Source: Malachius bipustulatus (lineage: Eukaryota; Arthropoda; Insecta; Coleoptera; Melyridae). Taken from it: 64,000 bases of DNA. Numbering within the stretch: position 1 is the stretch's first letter; each line of letters opens with the position of its first letter. The notes beneath the pieces are model-generated. The model had not been told where the DNA came from. It searched no databases and saw only the letters and a list, made by a program, of their open reading frames with translations. Below are positions 44,019 to 54,924 of the stretch, one piece after another. The stretch spans positions 28,367,867 through 28,431,866 of the forward strand of contig OU342630.1 of NCBI GenBank assembly GCA_910589415.1, in the 5' to 3' direction. The position numbers were made by a program, and so were the translations under genes.

Positions 44019-45383
44019 GTGGCACTGTGAGTTATCTCTGAAATTTTTTCTCAAGGAGACACCAAGGGACCAATATTAAAAAGTATATGCAATGCAAGAA
44101 AACGAAAAGTAGCCACCTCGTTTAAATAAACCCTTTTTAATAGGGTTCATTTATTATAGTTACAAAATGGTATAGGAATAAAATAAGAATAATTGCATAT
44201 TATTAGCGTTGAAAAGTATATCATCCTATATTAGAGACTGTTTTATGTACAATATTTCATTATTACCTATTTATTATAATGTTCAGAAATTAAAGGGACA
44301 CACACATATTTCATGAAATGAAATCATCATCATGTAATTTACGGCTTCTAAACCATACCCGGCATCCTTGGTGCACTCGCATTTGCTTATCCTTTTCCAT
44401 GGCACTTTTTAGAATAATTATTTTCTTTTGTTATAAGAGTAATTAATAATAAAATTCTTGTTTCAATCGTTACCGTACCTATAACAAGTTATTCAAGCAT
44501 AGGTACACCTGCATCAAATGGTTATTTGCACACACTCTAACTTCGTCTGGGAGCATTTTCTTCACCTGCGATGTTCGTCTAAATGTCAAGGATTTGATAC
44601 ACTAGATTTGTATTAATTTTATTACGGTTTTAATGCATGTACAGTGTACACTTACACTTAATGTTCCTGCCAGGAGTTTAACTTTTAACCTTTGTTATGC
44701 AGAAAATGCAAAAATTATTCTCATTAGCATGTAATAGAGTAATTTTTGTGTGGGATTATTATTCTTGTAGCATGATGAGCTCTGACTGCAGGATCGGTAT
44801 ATAATCAAAAATACTATAGAATGTTACAGTAGATGAGTCATTGGTTAGCAATAATTATTGTAATTCTTACTTACGATTCACATTTTATGACATAGTTCTT
44901 AATCATGTTCAAGGGCATGAAGGTGATATTTTTTATTACCTGGGAATAATAATTGAGGGAGCAAGTGCATGTTACAAAATAATTTTTGAATACACTGAAT
45001 TTTAACCAGAGCTTTCGGCATTTTTGTAAAGAGTTGTAAATTTTTAAAAGCTTTAGCGACAGGTAGGTAACATGTACAGATAACTCCCATAGGTACGCTA
45101 AAATTTTTTGAACGATATTACCTCAAATGGTCGTTGAAAACAGAGACATGGACGCTTCTGATTACTTTGGGTAGCCAGTTGGCATTATGCCATATAAGTC
45201 ACGAGGTTTCCATTGCCAGACTTTATTTGTTCGATACACTCCTCTTGACTTGATGCGCTTGATGATACGTCCAACTGATGAGCTGGAAATAATCAGTGAA
45301 ACAACGATGTGAAACAACGATCATTTAAGGTTCTGTCGTTCAAAGGTTTCTGGGGGAGTTTCAAATACTGATAAGCGATCTTT

Positions 45384-46892
45384 TTTTAGGACTTGGAAAT
45401 CTTAAAACTAATTATTGCCCTAGTCCAGACGGCGTACCTCCTGTGCTGCTGAAGTCCTTTCTCTTTGTTTTGTCCAAACACCTCTTTTATATTTTTAATC
45501 GATCTCTTGCCAGTGGAATCTTTCCTCAGATTTGCAAGAGTAGCTTTGTGATGCCTGTTTATAAATCTGGTGACAGATCTGACATAGCAAACTATCGACC
45601 TATTTCTATTCCCTCGTCCATACCTAAATTGTTCGAGCTGTTCGTACTAAAGTTTCTAAGTAAGTCGATTGGGAAAGAAATGATTGTTGAACATCATGGA
45701 TTTGTTAGGGGAAGATCGGTGGAGACTAATCAATTGATCCATACAAATTTCTTGATGAAAAATCTGGGGCAAGGAAATCAGATTGACACTGTTTATGCCG
45801 ACTTTTCAAAGGCATTTGACAATGTTGATCATCGGATCTTGCTGAGTAAGCTGGAATACTTACATTGGTGTAAATGTTCGGCTTTTGACTTGGTTACACA
45901 GTTATCTAACTGAGCGTCAACAAATTGTTAGATTAAAATCTCAACTATTAACTGAGATTATTGTAACGAGTGAGGTCCCTCAAGGATCTCACGTGACCAG
46001 TTTTATTTGAATGCTATAGCTATATTAATGACAAAAAGTAGATTGACTTCTGTCGACTCGCTGCTCTTCGCTGATGATCTCAAGATTTTCAAGGCGGGTT
46101 TCATCCCCGGCTGATTATGACATCTTGCAGGAAGCATTAGATAATGTTTGTTTGTAATCGTTTGAGAATAAATTGTCTTTAAATATATTCAAATGTTATG
46201 TCGTTAATTTCACAAAGTCGAAACGTGTAGAATATCCCTATAAAGTAGATGGAGTGGATCTGGCTTTGAGGGATAGTATTCGTGATCTGGGAATAATTTT
46301 TGATAGTAGAATCTCTTTTTCTTTGCACATTGAATATAATAACAATAGAGCCTTGCAAAGGGTCGGTTTTCAGCTTAGAAATATAGAAACAATTGTTCTA
46401 CATAAGTCCCTGGTCAGATCCATTAATGAGTTTTGCACTACAGTTTGAAGCCCCTCCTACAACATTCACATAAACAAAATAGAGAGAGTACAGCACATAT
46501 TTCTCATATATCTATCATTCAAGGCCAACCAATCGCATCTTCACTTATCATATAGGCAGCTTGAGGGCTATTTCGGCCTGCTCTCGTTAGAGGTCCGGAG
46601 AGTTCATTTCGATTTAAAATTTATGTACAAAATTACAAACCAATTGATTGACTGCCCGGTGTTGTCCAGTTATTTCGAGTCAAGCACGCATTCTCCATTT
46701 TACGAAACTCGCTCGTCGCAAAATATTTTTTATATCGCTCACTCACGTACCAATTATGGTTTCTTCTCATCCCTGAACAGAATAATGTACAACACGAATA
46801 CTTACTGTAATGCTGCCACATTTAATGTGCCATATCCCAGATTTTTGAAATGTTTACCGGATGAACTATACTTTATTAAATATTGTAAATGA
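45384..46892 (+). pseudogene. LINE reverse transcriptase ORF2, frameshifted
   Basis: The N-terminal RT block CPSPDGVPPVLLKS and IANYRPISIPSSIPKLFE leads to RGRSVETNQLIHTNF and the first catalytic Asp in YADFSKAFDNVDHRILL (frame 45443-45913). After a shift come QIVRLKSQLLTEIIVTSEVPQGS and SLLFADDLKIF (paired Asps, near 46066-46090). DLGIIFDSRISF (frame 46173-46448) gives the thumb, and the C-terminal region ends with FLKCLPDELYF. The frame is broken near 45870, 45990, 46110 and 46450. It is inactive. Confidence 0.9.
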
Positions 46893-47118
46893 AACATTTT
46901 ATATTGTTTTATTGTATATGTATGTATTTATGTGTTGCTTGTTACATATTATGTTGTTTAGATTTTATTGGTCAGTTACTTATCCTGTATTGTATTAAAT
47001 GTCATTGTCTAAGTATTGGTCTAACGTCATCTATGGTTACATTTATTTAGCACTTATATGAGCGATTTAAGCATGCCTCATTTACTTTACTGTAACATTT
47101 TTTATGTAAAAATTGGCA

Positions 47119-47625
47119 CGTAAAAATTGAATATATTTAAAGACAATTTATTCTCAAACGATTACAAACAAACATTATCTAATATCTAATGCTTCCTGCA
47201 AGATGTCATACTCAGCCGGGGATGAAACCCGCCTTGAAAATCTTGAGATCATCAGCGAAGAGCAGCGAGTCGACAGAAGTCAATCTACTTTTTGTCATTA
47301 ATATAGCATTCAAATAAAACTGGTCACGTGAGATCCTTGAGGGACCTCACTCGTTACAATAATCTCAGTTAAGAGTTGGGATTTTAATCTAACAATTTGT
47401 TGACGCTCAGTTAGATAACTGTGTAACCAAGTCAAAAGTCGAACATTTACACCAATGGATTCCAGCTTACTCAGCAGGATCCGATGATCAACATTGTCAA
47501 ATGTCTTTGAAAAGTCGGCATAAACAGTGTCAATCTGATTTCCTTGCCCCAAATTTTTCATCAAGAAATTTGTATAGATCAATTGATTAGTCTCCACCGA
47601 TCTTCCCCTAACAAATCCATGCTGC
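47119..47625 (-). mobile_element. Inverted partial LINE copy with 16-bp target duplication
   Basis: On the minus strand this matches 45693-46185 with only scattered differences. It includes the YADFSK(T)FDNVDH motif and the LLFADDLKIF region, and is truncated at both ends. The 16-bp duplication TATGTAAAAATTGGCA on each side indicates a second insertion event into the first element rather than a local inversion. Sense and antisense copies 0.95 kb apart could form a ~490-bp stem in one transcript. Confidence 0.85.
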
Positions 47626-47676
47626 TATGTAAAAATTGGCAATGCTGTGAATAAAGGTTATTATTGTTATTATAAT

Positions 47677-49531
47677 ATGTGATTTACAATGCTATTCGCC
47701 TATCTCATGCTTACAAACTTGTCACACGGTATACATATAGAACATTTTGAGCTATTGTACAGTGTGTCGCATTTAAGATGAATATATCCCTGCATTTTCG
47801 TTATTTGAAATAGTCGAGGTTTGAAATTTTGTAGTTATATACAGACTGATGGGCCAAACTTATTAGGATACCTAACTGAAAATTGATCTTTAAGCCCAGC
47901 CTACTACGGTTTCGCAAAGAGGGCAAATTATCGATATTTTGCTTCGTGATAGAGGTATCAATAAAAGTTACTAGAAAAAGTGGTAAAATGAGAGTTTTCA
48001 TTTAAACATATTAGCAACCGTATTAAAGGGCGAATTGATTACAAAGCCTGGACTCAGAAACTTATGCCACTTCTAATTTTTTTCTCAGCTTATTAGTAAA
48101 ACAGTAAGGTGATATCTTCGAATATTTACCGTATAAATTGCTGTCTGATAACAAGTTAAGTAACAGCGAACATCTCCCGTACTTTCTACGATTTAACACT
48201 CTCTCACTGAGCAACAAAGAAGAGGTTTGCTGTTATTGGTTATGATTTGACTTACACTATCAACATTAAAAAATAAAATTGATAGAATTACCCTGTATAA
48301 ATAATAAGTTCTTGAAATTAGGCAAATTGAATTTGAAAGTACTCTAAAGTGTATAAATGGGTACCTATCACTCTAAACGAGAATATGATATGAATTATTC
48401 GTTTAAAAGGGCAGTAAAAAATAACACCAGAAAAAATTGTTAAAAAATTAATTACTTAAATATCTAATGCCATGGCCAGCAGACAGATAAATTAAAAACA
48501 CTTCCCTACAACAGTCTACACTATAATAACAGATGATACTCTTCAATTAAATGTTACCGTTCCGGTTACATATTTATCAATTATTACTGTTCCCATTCTT
48601 GACCTTGGAGCATATTTAATAATCGCAATTTCTTAATAATCACTCTTACCTGATTATTATTGATGCCCTAGTAAATTATGGATATTAATCGTAATACCCG
48701 GACCTTGAATAACGTACATAAATGGAAGATTATACAATTGTGCTTGGGAACTCTGACGAGATTATATGATTAATGCCTTGAATTGGTATTTATGGGCACG
48801 TTGAAAAAGGTTGTTTCAAAATTATTAATTTCCAATTTTTGTTTGATTAATTGGATCTTTAATAATCTATTTGCCGTTTCAAGATCTCGCCAGTAATGTG
48901 AATGGTGTTGGTGTTACAATTTCACAGCGAGAGCACGAACAAACATAAGTTCATTTAATTTTAATAAAACGCTTCCTTGACCGAGATCATTATTACTATC
49001 AGGTCACTTTTACTTGTGGCTATTATCCACGATCCTAATCATCCTACTATTTTAAAATATAGTGTTAAGAATGAAGGCCTTTGCCTTGCCATTTTTACAG
49101 TTGATGAATAAAAAAATCTTGATTGAATAAAAAAAGTCAAATTATACAATAATTATTATTGAAGTTTATTTCAAAATTATTTGAACCTGCGACACATATC
49201 GCTGTGATACGTGCCACAGAGATTACCGATATCGCAGAAAAAGCTGTTCTGAACACTCATCAAAAATAGTTCCAATATAAAATGCCAAGTACCAACTAAA
49301 GTAAGTATTTGTAGTTTCAATTACCAAATAATAATACTCTGTTTCACAGAAAGGATTTCCAATGGTAAATCCTGAAGAGAAGTATTTGGAATTCGCAGCC
49401 AATAAAGTATTTGAAATATTCTTCACGTATTTGATATACCTTCCACAATTTTATTTGAAATAACAAAGTGTTATTTCAAATACCCAAAAATAATTTTAGG
49501 GTATTTCAAATCCTGTATAGGTATTTCAAAT
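47677..49531. other. No recognised gene
   Basis: AT-rich DNA. About 48595-48990 is rich in homeodomain-type TAAT cores (ATTAATC, TTTATGG, TAATTA) without repeats or frames, and might be regulatory. TGGCTATTATCCACGA at about 49017-49033 echoes the palindromic element family at 10.6-13.5 kb. GTATTTCAAATCCT is directly repeated at 49501 and 49521. Confidence 0.35.
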
Positions 49532-50046
49532 CCTACGCACGAAGAAATTTTATACACCACAACAGCTTCTCCTCTTATACAAGGCTCAAATTCGACCATC
49601 CTTGGAGTAGTGCTCACATGTTTGGAGCTCAGCTCCTAAACATACGCTGAGACTACTCGACTCTATTCAAAAAAGAGCCATCCGCTTGATTGGGGACCCA
49701 GATTTGACAAAAAATTTAGACACTCTCGAACATCGAAGAAGAGTAGCTGACCTGAGTCTGTTTTACAGATATTTTAATGGAAAGTGTTCAAAAGACGTGG
49801 CCCGCTTGATCTCACCAAGAACAAGACCGGGCAGAAATACACGTCTGCGGCTGTTTCAGACTTCTTTTATGTACAGAACTGCATCACTTTGGAATAGCAT
49901 TCCAAAGGGCGTGTTTCCCGAAGTATACAACCTATAGAAATTCAAGGCCAACGTGAATCGATATCTCCGCTCATGTACCGCTCCCAGAGCGTCATAGGGA
50001 TTTCCCTGCAGTGCATGTGCAGTTTCAATAAAAAAAAAAAAATAGG
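49532..50046 (+). pseudogene. LINE 3' end, second copy of the 17.2-kb family
   Basis: The reading is the same C-terminal region as at 17170-17818: the RTKKF-like start, ARKNFIHHN in a shifted frame, then IGDPDLTKNLDTLEHRRR, ADLSLFYRYFNGK, FQTSFMYRTASLWNSIPKGV and the shared 3' terminus with a poly-A tail (50030-50042). A 14-bp duplication with one mismatch flanks it: TAGGTATTTCAAAT at 49518-49531 and TAGGTATTTGAAAT at 50047-50060. An internal deletion removes about 50 bp relative to copy 1 near 49845. Confidence 0.85.
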
Positions 50047-50415
50047 TAGGTATTTGAAATGTGCCATAACATTTTCTGATAAATCTAATATGAAATGGAG
50101 ATATTTGGGATTATTATTTTTATTTTTTTTATTTTTAACGAGTATTTTAATTATAAATATTTTTAATATCTTCTAGCAAAGTTTAACCCTTAACTGGTAT
50201 ACTAGGGTCACTCCTGACCCCAAGTGAATTAAATCTCAAGGGAATTCGTTAGTTTTGGCAACACAATGTCGAGCAGCTCAGTACCCTCCTAAATCCACCT
50301 TTTAGACGGTGTTTAACGTGCGAAGGTGTATCTTGCACTGATTTGTAGATATAGTCTGTTGGGGTCAGTTCTGACCCCAATATACCAGTTACGTTTTTTT
50401 TTTTTATATTCAAAT

Positions 50416-50472
50416 ATGACACGCAAATTTTTATCTGATAAAGAACTTGCAGATATTTTAATGTATGATATT
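50416..50472 (+). pseudogene. piggyBac transposase N-terminal relic
   Basis: An ATG-started stretch reads MTRKFLSDKELADILMYD and then stops. The acidic, Asp/Glu-Ser-rich sequence expected next in piggyBac transposases is readable in a shifted frame (about 50490-50555). A Cys-rich patch resembling the C-terminal zinc-binding tail follows at about 50590-50640. The catalytic DDD core is absent. Identification rests mostly on the element ends. Confidence 0.5.
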
Positions 50473-50952
50473 TAAAGTATGATAGTGATCTAGAAGAAGG
50501 GCCAAGATCGTCTGGAGTTTTCGGAGTCAAATAGCGATCTATCTGACAGAGAAAATGTTCTAGTAAATGTTATAATGCCTGCAACACTATATTGGAAATG
50601 TAAGACAAAACGTCAGTGTCAGTTTTTTTACCAACATTCTAATTATGTTTTTGTTTTTTACAAGTCGTCTGATGAAAACTAAAAAAAGAAGAACAGACGG
50701 TGTTAGGACCATGACATTCTTCGTTTGAGTTTTAGGATCAATTTTTCAGAGACCTGAAAAAATTACATGTTTTTTAAAATGTTTTCAATTATGTCGATAT
50801 TTTTTTTTACTTTCAGGAAATATTTATTTTTAATTAATCAATATAATAATAATTGTTTAGCTAAAGAATGTGCTTGTTTCTCCAAAATGTCTTTTTCGGC
50901 TGTTTTTTTTCTGGTTACTCCAGTTTTAAATTGGGGTCAACTGTGACCCCAT

Positions 50953-51167
50953 GCCTCGACCGAGAACTGATTTCTTTGGTGTCTCTGCGCGTCTCGACCC
51001 TCACTGTTCCCGGTGTTATGTTGACATGCTGTGTGTTTTAAATTTTTACTGTTTGTCTTTATGTTTGTTTTTATAATTTCTGTAATGACGCTGTTGTACT
51101 GAGCAATGACTGTTGTAATTCAAGTACAATAAAGAAATTTGTAATTGTAATTGTAATTGTAATTGTA
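50953..51167 (+). mobile_element. LINE 3'-end fragment with (TTGTAA)n tail inside the piggyBac element
   Basis: A 215-bp non-coding LINE 3' end contains an AATAAA and ends in about five TAATTG repeats. It is flanked by ACCCCAT at 50946-50952 and 51168-51174, one of which belongs to a piggyBac subterminal palindrome. The LINE therefore inserted after the piggyBac element. Confidence 0.8.
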
Positions 51168-51220
51168 ACCCCATAATACCAGTTACGTTATAAAAAAGGT
51201 GTATACCAGTTAAGGGTTAA

Positions 51221-52935
51221 TTTAATTATTGTAATACAAATTTTAATGATTAAACGCTCTTGTAGCGCTAAATTATTACGTCCAGTAACGTCTCAGGGGG
51301 CGCCTTAACAAATAACATTGGCCAAAAATAAGACGTCACTGAATTTGTGGTAATTTTTATATTTTTTTCGGATTAAGCAACCAAAAATATTCTTTTCTTG
51401 TCTGTTAAATTGTTTTTATTGATTCGTTTTCGAGAAATAAAAACAATTTTACTGCATATCAATTGAAATAAAATCATTAAGAAACGTATTAATATATAAT
51501 TTGTGGTTCTGTTTCTTAATTATTTTATTTCCATCGAAGATAATGGACATGACACAGCTGAGCCATTTAACTAAAATTATTGTACATTACTAGGACCGGG
51601 GATTCCATCATATATAACATTGGATTTTGCATTGGGGCATCGCATGGGTAGACTATAGTAGGTAGGTGCTGACACTCTGGGAATATGAAAGCCTTTACAT
51701 AGTTTAACAAGGCTAAATAATTTATCCCATTATGTAGAGTAGATAAAAAATTCTAACAGTTCTAAGATTCTGCGGAAGTTCAAACTCAACATATTAAAAT
51801 CTAAAAGTAAAGTTCGCAGCCCCTTTCACGTACTCGGAATGACAGGTATTACAAGAATTTTGTCTGGACTCGTTCTACTTTCGATATGAACTATACAATA
51901 AAGGGGATGATACCAGATCAGTGATGCTGATACACAGCAATACTCCACCGACTTCTAACAAGGGAGCAGTACAGGGACTTGTGTGCCTTCACACTAAACA
52001 TTATAGTGTTCCTGACGAGAAACCTTGACGTCATCATTGCCGTCATACATACAGCATCCATATGCTCGACAAAATACAAGTGAGCATGAAACAAAACACC
52101 CCTTGTCCAAAAAATCATAACGTTCAATTCCACTCTCGGGCCAATTTAGAGGAGGTAAAGAACGCTATTTAGCAGCCAGCTATAGCTCAACAATGAAATT
52201 AACTTATTATTTTGGCAATGAACATGAACAAACTCAAAACACACAGTTAAAAAAAATGAAATATTCCAATAGATGGTGAAAATAGCATTAAATTTACAGA
52301 AATGATTCACTAATTAGATATGAACATATTAGAATAATTACACACATTGAATCCCACACTGTGAGGGCGATACTAATAATAATTGTGAATTGTGAATGGT
52401 GAAATTTCAAAACCATGGAAGTATAAAACTTTAATTTTATTGATGAATGGTGAAATGAAAAATCAGTAATTTAAGCACCGCAAGTAAAGGGTGGGGAAGT
52501 ACATGATGTTCACGTGCGTGCTGCTAGGCAATGGTTGATACCGCCTCGGCGTCCGCTGTACTGATTCTTGATGTCATTAAGGCAGAATCCTGGTTGGCAA
52601 AGGATACCCAAGAAAAGGGCAAACTCCTTTAAAATAAATCAAAAGAAGTACCATGAGGTATCAAAGGAAGCTCTCAAGAGAGCATGATTCTTCACGTGAT
52701 TTAATCAATTAAAATATAAAATTAGTGAAACGTCCAATGCTCTCGAGGTTCCACCATGGATAATGTAACAATTAAATAATGGCATATTACTAATAGCAAT
52801 CTTTAAAAAAATTAAAACAAACATTATTGAAACTGAAAAAATTTTGCCAGCTATATTGCTCTCGCCACAGCTCAGGTGCTGTTGATAACAAAAAGTAATC
52901 ATCAAAAAATGATTTCACTTACCTTTCTGAGTCAC
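51221..52935. other. No recognised gene
   Basis: AT-rich to moderate sequence. A minus-strand frame at 51918-52133 and its neighbourhood (51800-52130) are less AT-biased, but I recognise nothing in them. Confidence 0.3.
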
Positions 52936-53350
52936 CCGTGGATCTAAGACATCCACAGGAACTGGAGCTGGGGTGTGTAGCGCTCGCTCGAAGAAGTGAG
53001 TCTTCTCGAGCCTGGGCCTTCACAAAAACACTTTCCATGCCGAAACCTATGCCATAGAGCTCTGTGCGCAGTTCAAGGAAAAGATGCACTGCCAACGTAG
53101 ATCAATAATGATATTTTCAGACAGCCAAGCAACCCTGAAAACTCTTAGCTCCATCCACTGCAACTCCCAGTTCGTCTGAATCTGTCAACTAACCTTGAAT
53201 GCCATAGACCGGAATCTCTGGCATAGCAACGAAACATCAGCTCTTTAAAGCAACTTCACTCCGCCTAAGCCAGAAACATGGCACCTATCACACCAGGCGA
53301 GGCTGCGTGTGTTCTATGGCGTCTATCATTTGGTTTGATATATAGTTTTA
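52936..53350 (+). pseudogene. LINE RNase H remnant
   Basis: The plus-strand reading begins GSKTSTGTGAGVCSARSKK, the first RNase H block with its Asp replaced. A stop follows, then HAETYAIELCAQFKEKMH (Glu) and SIMIFSDSQATLKTLSS (Asp). The His/Asp closing block is not clear, and stops follow near 53178. The layout is that of the RNase H in I-superfamily LINE ORF2, as in the element at 18-20.7 kb but from a different lineage. Upstream RT is not recognisable. Non-functional. Confidence 0.7.
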
Positions 53351-53486
53351 GTCAGCCTTGAGGTATTTAATTTCCCCGGTGCCATCCATATAGAATGACA
53401 TTTCCATATCCCCCACCCGGGGAGGCTCCCGATGGGGGACTAGCAACCCCGACACGAGTCGGTGTAAGTAAGTATAATACTTAATA

Positions 53487-54924
53487 TACAGGGTGAGTCA
53501 GAGTTTTTTGTAGCAGAACTTCACAAATTTATAGAAGACCTGATTCAAGGAATAAAAGTTCACATAAATGTATTTCAGGAAAAGCTTAGAAAAAAATACA
53601 GGGTATGGAAATTCCTTTTGCTTTTGTTTTCAACGCAAAACCTGGGCATTTCTCAATATTTGTATTTTATACCAAGAGATTATTTATTATAATTTAGAGC
53701 ATCCAAAAAAAAAAGATAAACACCGATGAAAAAATTCATCAATGGCGTAAATACAGTTTGAGTTGGTTGTCTCTAATTTGAATCATTGTACATAGGTTTT
53801 CTCTTCTTGCTTGGACTACGAAACGACGTATCGCATCCAGAGGCTTCAGAATGCTTGGTTTAGATTTATATTCGGGGACAGAATGTATGACCATAATATA
53901 TCTCACCGACTTATCGAGGTTAGATGGTTAAATATGAAGAACAGATTTACATACAAGCTGTTAGGCTATATTGTTCACTCCTACTTTACCTTTACCTAAG
54001 TACCTTTACAACGAACGTCCACAATATTAACATTTGTAGGAAATACTATATTGCTTCACCTGCGTACAGGCTGGCACTTTTTGAAAGATCCTTCACATAT
54101 GACATTTATCGGAATTATGGTAATACTCTTCGGGAAATATGACTTGCTAGCGTCCGCTCCTTTTGTAAAATTGTTTTTAACAGCTTATTAGCTCGTCAGA
54201 ATGTGTAGCGCTTGATGCTTCGTCTTCTTCTTTCAATTTTCTCCCTTCTTTATCTGAGCTCTTTGCTTTTTTTCTTTGCTCCCTTGTTTGGTGACATCGT
54301 GAAGTATTTACTATCATATCTTGAAAATTACTGTTAGGTCTATAGTGATAGCTGTGGTAATAGCTCAGGGTGAAGCTGAACTTCACCCTGAGATTGAGAC
54401 GGATCGTTCATTTCAGTGTATTTGTTTTGGGTAATTTTTCATGTAAATTTTGTACATCTGTTACCAATAAAGGCGTTATTATTATTATACAGGGTATATT
54501 CATGATTTTGCATAAAAAAAGTGATTTGAGGCACTTATTATAAGACTCAATTTATTTAAAAAATATAGGAAATTTCGAATACTTTAGGGTATACATTTTT
54601 TGTAAGAAATCTTCAGGTAATCCAACGCTGTAAAGTAAGGTCTTGTACCCTGTCTAATACCCTGTATCTACGCCAGTGATATTTTTTCACACGTGTTTTT
54701 CTTCACTTTATGTGCTCTCTATAACCTAATACATAATACCTAATACATAACCTCTTTTGGTACAAAATTAAAATATTGAGAAATGCCCAGGCTTTGCGGC
54801 GAAAACTGAAAAGAGCAATTTTTTCAACACCCTATATCTTTTTTTCCAAGCTTTCACGGACATAAATTTTTATGGAAACGTTTATTCCTTAAACAAGGTC
54901 TTCTGTAAACTGACTAACCCTGTA
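53487..54924. mobile_element. Element with ~175-200-bp inverted repeats and TACAGGGT ends
   Basis: The left arm 53487-53684 opens TACAGGGTGAGTCAG, and the right arm 54749-54924 closes CTGACTAACCCTGTA. The arms share AGAAGACCT, AAGGAATAAA and GCCTGGGCATTTCTCAATAT (or its complement near 54780-54800). No transposase is present. The interior holds a LINE tail (53795-54490) and a further ACAGGGTA string at 54495. Confidence 0.75.
53795..54490 (+). pseudogene. LINE ORF2 C-terminus and 3' UTR
   Basis: The reading SCLDYETTYRIQRLQNAWFR then IFGDRMYDHNI and WLNMKNRFTYKLLGYIVHS is the C-terminal region of LINE ORF2, where a final RT-associated helix block is followed by YRLALFERSFTYDIYRNYG in a shifted frame. 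The 3' UTR contains CAATAAAGG and ends in a short TTA-repeat (54476-54490). It is 5'-truncated. Confidence 0.7.

Larger units (their letters stand above)
42522..45344. other. 2.8-kb stretch without recognised genes
   Basis: It contains a GC-richer non-coding block (42770-43110) listed separately and a short tandem repeat at 43957-44018. A hairpin around 44123-44155 has TAAACCC and GGGTT arms. Open frames at 43461-43715 (plus) and 43623-44054 (minus) overlap, are AT-biased and unrecognised. Confidence 0.35.
45345..47676 (+). mobile_element. LINE with an inverted partial self-copy in its 3' region
   Basis: ORF2 remnants run from about 45384 to 46892. A 3' UTR follows, with AATAAA near 47652 and a TTATTATTG-type tail to about 47676. 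At 47119-47625 an inverted segment interrupts the 3' UTR, flanked by TATGTAAAAATTGGCA at 47103-47118 and 47626-47641. The 5' end is truncated in the region upstream of the reverse transcriptase. Confidence 0.85.
50187..51216. mobile_element. piggyBac-type element, internally deleted
   Basis: A perfect 16-bp inverted repeat, CCCTTAACTGGTATAC at 50187-50202 and GTATACCAGTTAAGGG at 51201-51216, is bounded by TTAA on both sides (50183-50186 and 51217-51220). TTAA targets and CCC-starting ends are the piggyBac hallmark. Subterminal GGGTCA-N4/5-TGACCCC palindromes lie at 50205-50221, 50361-50378 and 50933-50950. Only the very start of a transposase and a Cys-containing tail are readable, so it depends on a transposase from elsewhere. 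Confidence 0.9.

Noticed and set aside
46066..46095. CTGATGATCT resembling a hammerhead core
   Set aside because: It encodes the ADDL of the LINE reverse-transcriptase paired-Asp motif. No GAAA or stem II follows.
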